DNA from: Monosporascus cannonballus
Lineage: Eukaryota; Ascomycota; Sordariomycetes; Xylariales
Direction: 5' to 3'
Assembly: GCA_004154925.1 (NCBI GenBank)
Contig: QJNS01000043.1
Coordinates: 310,001 to 374,000 of the forward strand
Length of the DNA stretch: 64,000 bases
Below the pieces are notes generated by a model that was not told the origin of the DNA, searched no databases, and worked only from the letters and a program-made list of their open reading frames with translations. Of the stretch, positions 62,927 to 64,000 are shown in pieces. The translations under genes were made by a program, and so were the position numbers. Positions within the stretch are counted from its first letter, which is position 1; each line of letters begins with the position of its first letter.

Positions 62927-64000
62927 GCTGGGCCGCAGATGAGGGTTCGGGAGAGCCAAGAAATCTGCTGATAGGACGGGGTCCGAGGTTTTAGACCAGT
63001 GCAACCGGCAAAAGGCTCAATCGATAATGCAGTGGAACATTCCCATGGATGGATTAGGGGAGACGAAGATCTGCAATTAGCGTACTCAGATCGGGTAATT
63101 ATCGGCGGTGTAGTTCGCGAATGATTCGCCATTCGTCATCAGGTGCAGTCCGTCATCCTCGTGTGCTGCGGTCTGTTATCCGCCAAGCCCTCAACCATGC
63201 GGCTCTTCACTCTTCATGTTAGTCGCATTTCCCAGCAAGGAGGATGGATGTGAGTCTGCACAATGCGACTCAATCGCAATATCCAGGTTTGAGAGATGTA
63301 TGCCTCCGCCGCTCGAGCAGTGCAATGCCATTCGGGAATGCCACCCCAACGCACGCGGATTCGGTAGCGGTATAGTGGAGGCGTGCTCTGGTTGGCCGGA
63401 ATACGACTTCCAGCCTTCATCCGGCGAGGCCAAGCTGCGCCCGTTTGCCATATCAAGGTTGAGGATGTGCGACACGTCATTGGCTCTCTGGGAGCTCCTT
63501 GTCATTCACTGCCGGGGATTTCTCTCATCGGTCAATGGAGAATGCCAAAGCCGAAAGCTACCGACCTACCTATTTGCTAAGACGGATTCATAGCAGCGTG
63601 TTCCACTGTGGTTTTAAGTCGACGAGCATGGGTTTACAGAATCACAGGCAATGGGGCCATTGGATCCGAACGAGAGCAAGTACGATCAATAGTCCTACGT
63701 ATATGGCAGGTCCCGGAAGCCGCCCCTTCAAACCACCCCTTCTTTTGGCCATGGTAGGCTGGAATACGCTGCCTCCTCGTACCGCATTTCTGTGTACACC
63801 GTAGCTAGACTCCTCCTACCAATCTTCAGCTGAATAATATCTCCCACTGCGGCCTCAGAGCGCCTCTTTCTATTCTCAGTAATTGCCATATCTGAGTGGT
63901 CCCGCCGCGTATATAAAGCCAGAGCCTCAAGCATCAAAGGATGACCCAACTCACTATCCCCACAGGTCCTGTCTCTCCTTCGTCGCAGATATGACTCGTC
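62927..64000. other. Promoter region of HPM1 and right edge of window
   Basis: About 1.1 kb with no supported complete gene. Near the right edge a TATATAAA sequence (63910-63917) lies about 75 bp before an ATG at 63991 that continues off the window (ATGACTCGTC). This could be the start of a plus-strand gene, but only three codons are visible. Confidence 0.35.

Overview
The window looks like nuclear DNA of a filamentous ascomycete (Pezizomycotina, most likely a sordariomycete). The evidence is short introns of about 50-230 nt with GTRNGT-like donors and CTRAC-like branch points, GC-rich coding third positions, widely spaced monocistronic genes on both strands, fungal-only families (KAR9, a fungal CCCH protein, a Ser/Thr-rich GPI protein), and one transposon relic with mutations of the RIP type. 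Gene models below were spliced by eye, and reading-frame phase was checked across every junction given. I see no rRNA, tRNA or CRISPR array.

Layout. 0.2-9.6 kb: 20S proteasome subunit beta-7 (PRE4), hexosamine-synthesis enzyme GFA1 with a 5-nt first coding exon, and 26S proteasome ATPase RPT4. 10.6-18.1 kb: a Ser-rich uncharacterised protein and a KAR9-type spindle-positioning protein. 19.9-31.2 kb: a BLM/Sgs1-type RecQ helicase, a DUF1275 membrane protein with an apparently destroyed splice donor, and the FAN1 crosslink-repair nuclease. 31.6-35.8 kb: COMPASS subunit SDC1/DPY-30, ribosomal protein S13 and enolase, all housekeeping.

36.6-43.3 kb is the accessory part. It holds a decayed but structurally complete Tc1/mariner element (1,437 bp, about 30-bp terminal inverted repeats, TA target duplication), a membrane-anchored GH43 glycosidase, and an aldo/keto reductase pseudogene with two in-frame stops. 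43.5-47.7 kb: a flavocytochrome b2-type L-lactate dehydrogenase lacking a mitochondrial presequence, and an uncharacterised basic protein whose reading frame is split by a single TAG. 48.9-57.8 kb: a peroxisomal (-SKL) MaoC/hydratase-2, tubulin cofactor E, a CCCH zinc-finger protein, succinate dehydrogenase iron-sulfur subunit, and a PTC7-like mitochondrial PP2C phosphatase that also ends in -SKL. 59.7-62.9 kb: a GPI-anchored Ser/Thr-rich wall protein and an HPM1-like protein histidine methyltransferase.

Most genes are independent housekeeping loci rather than a pathway cluster. Possible functional neighbourhoods are the two proteasome genes flanking GFA1, the RecQ/FAN1 repair pair, and the divergent mitochondrial pair SDH2/PTC7. 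I found no convincing undescribed multi-gene system. The best leads are the in-frame TAG gene, the intact-ended RIP-mutated transposon, the lost donor in the DUF1275 gene, and the unexpected PTS1-like tail on the PTC7 homologue.
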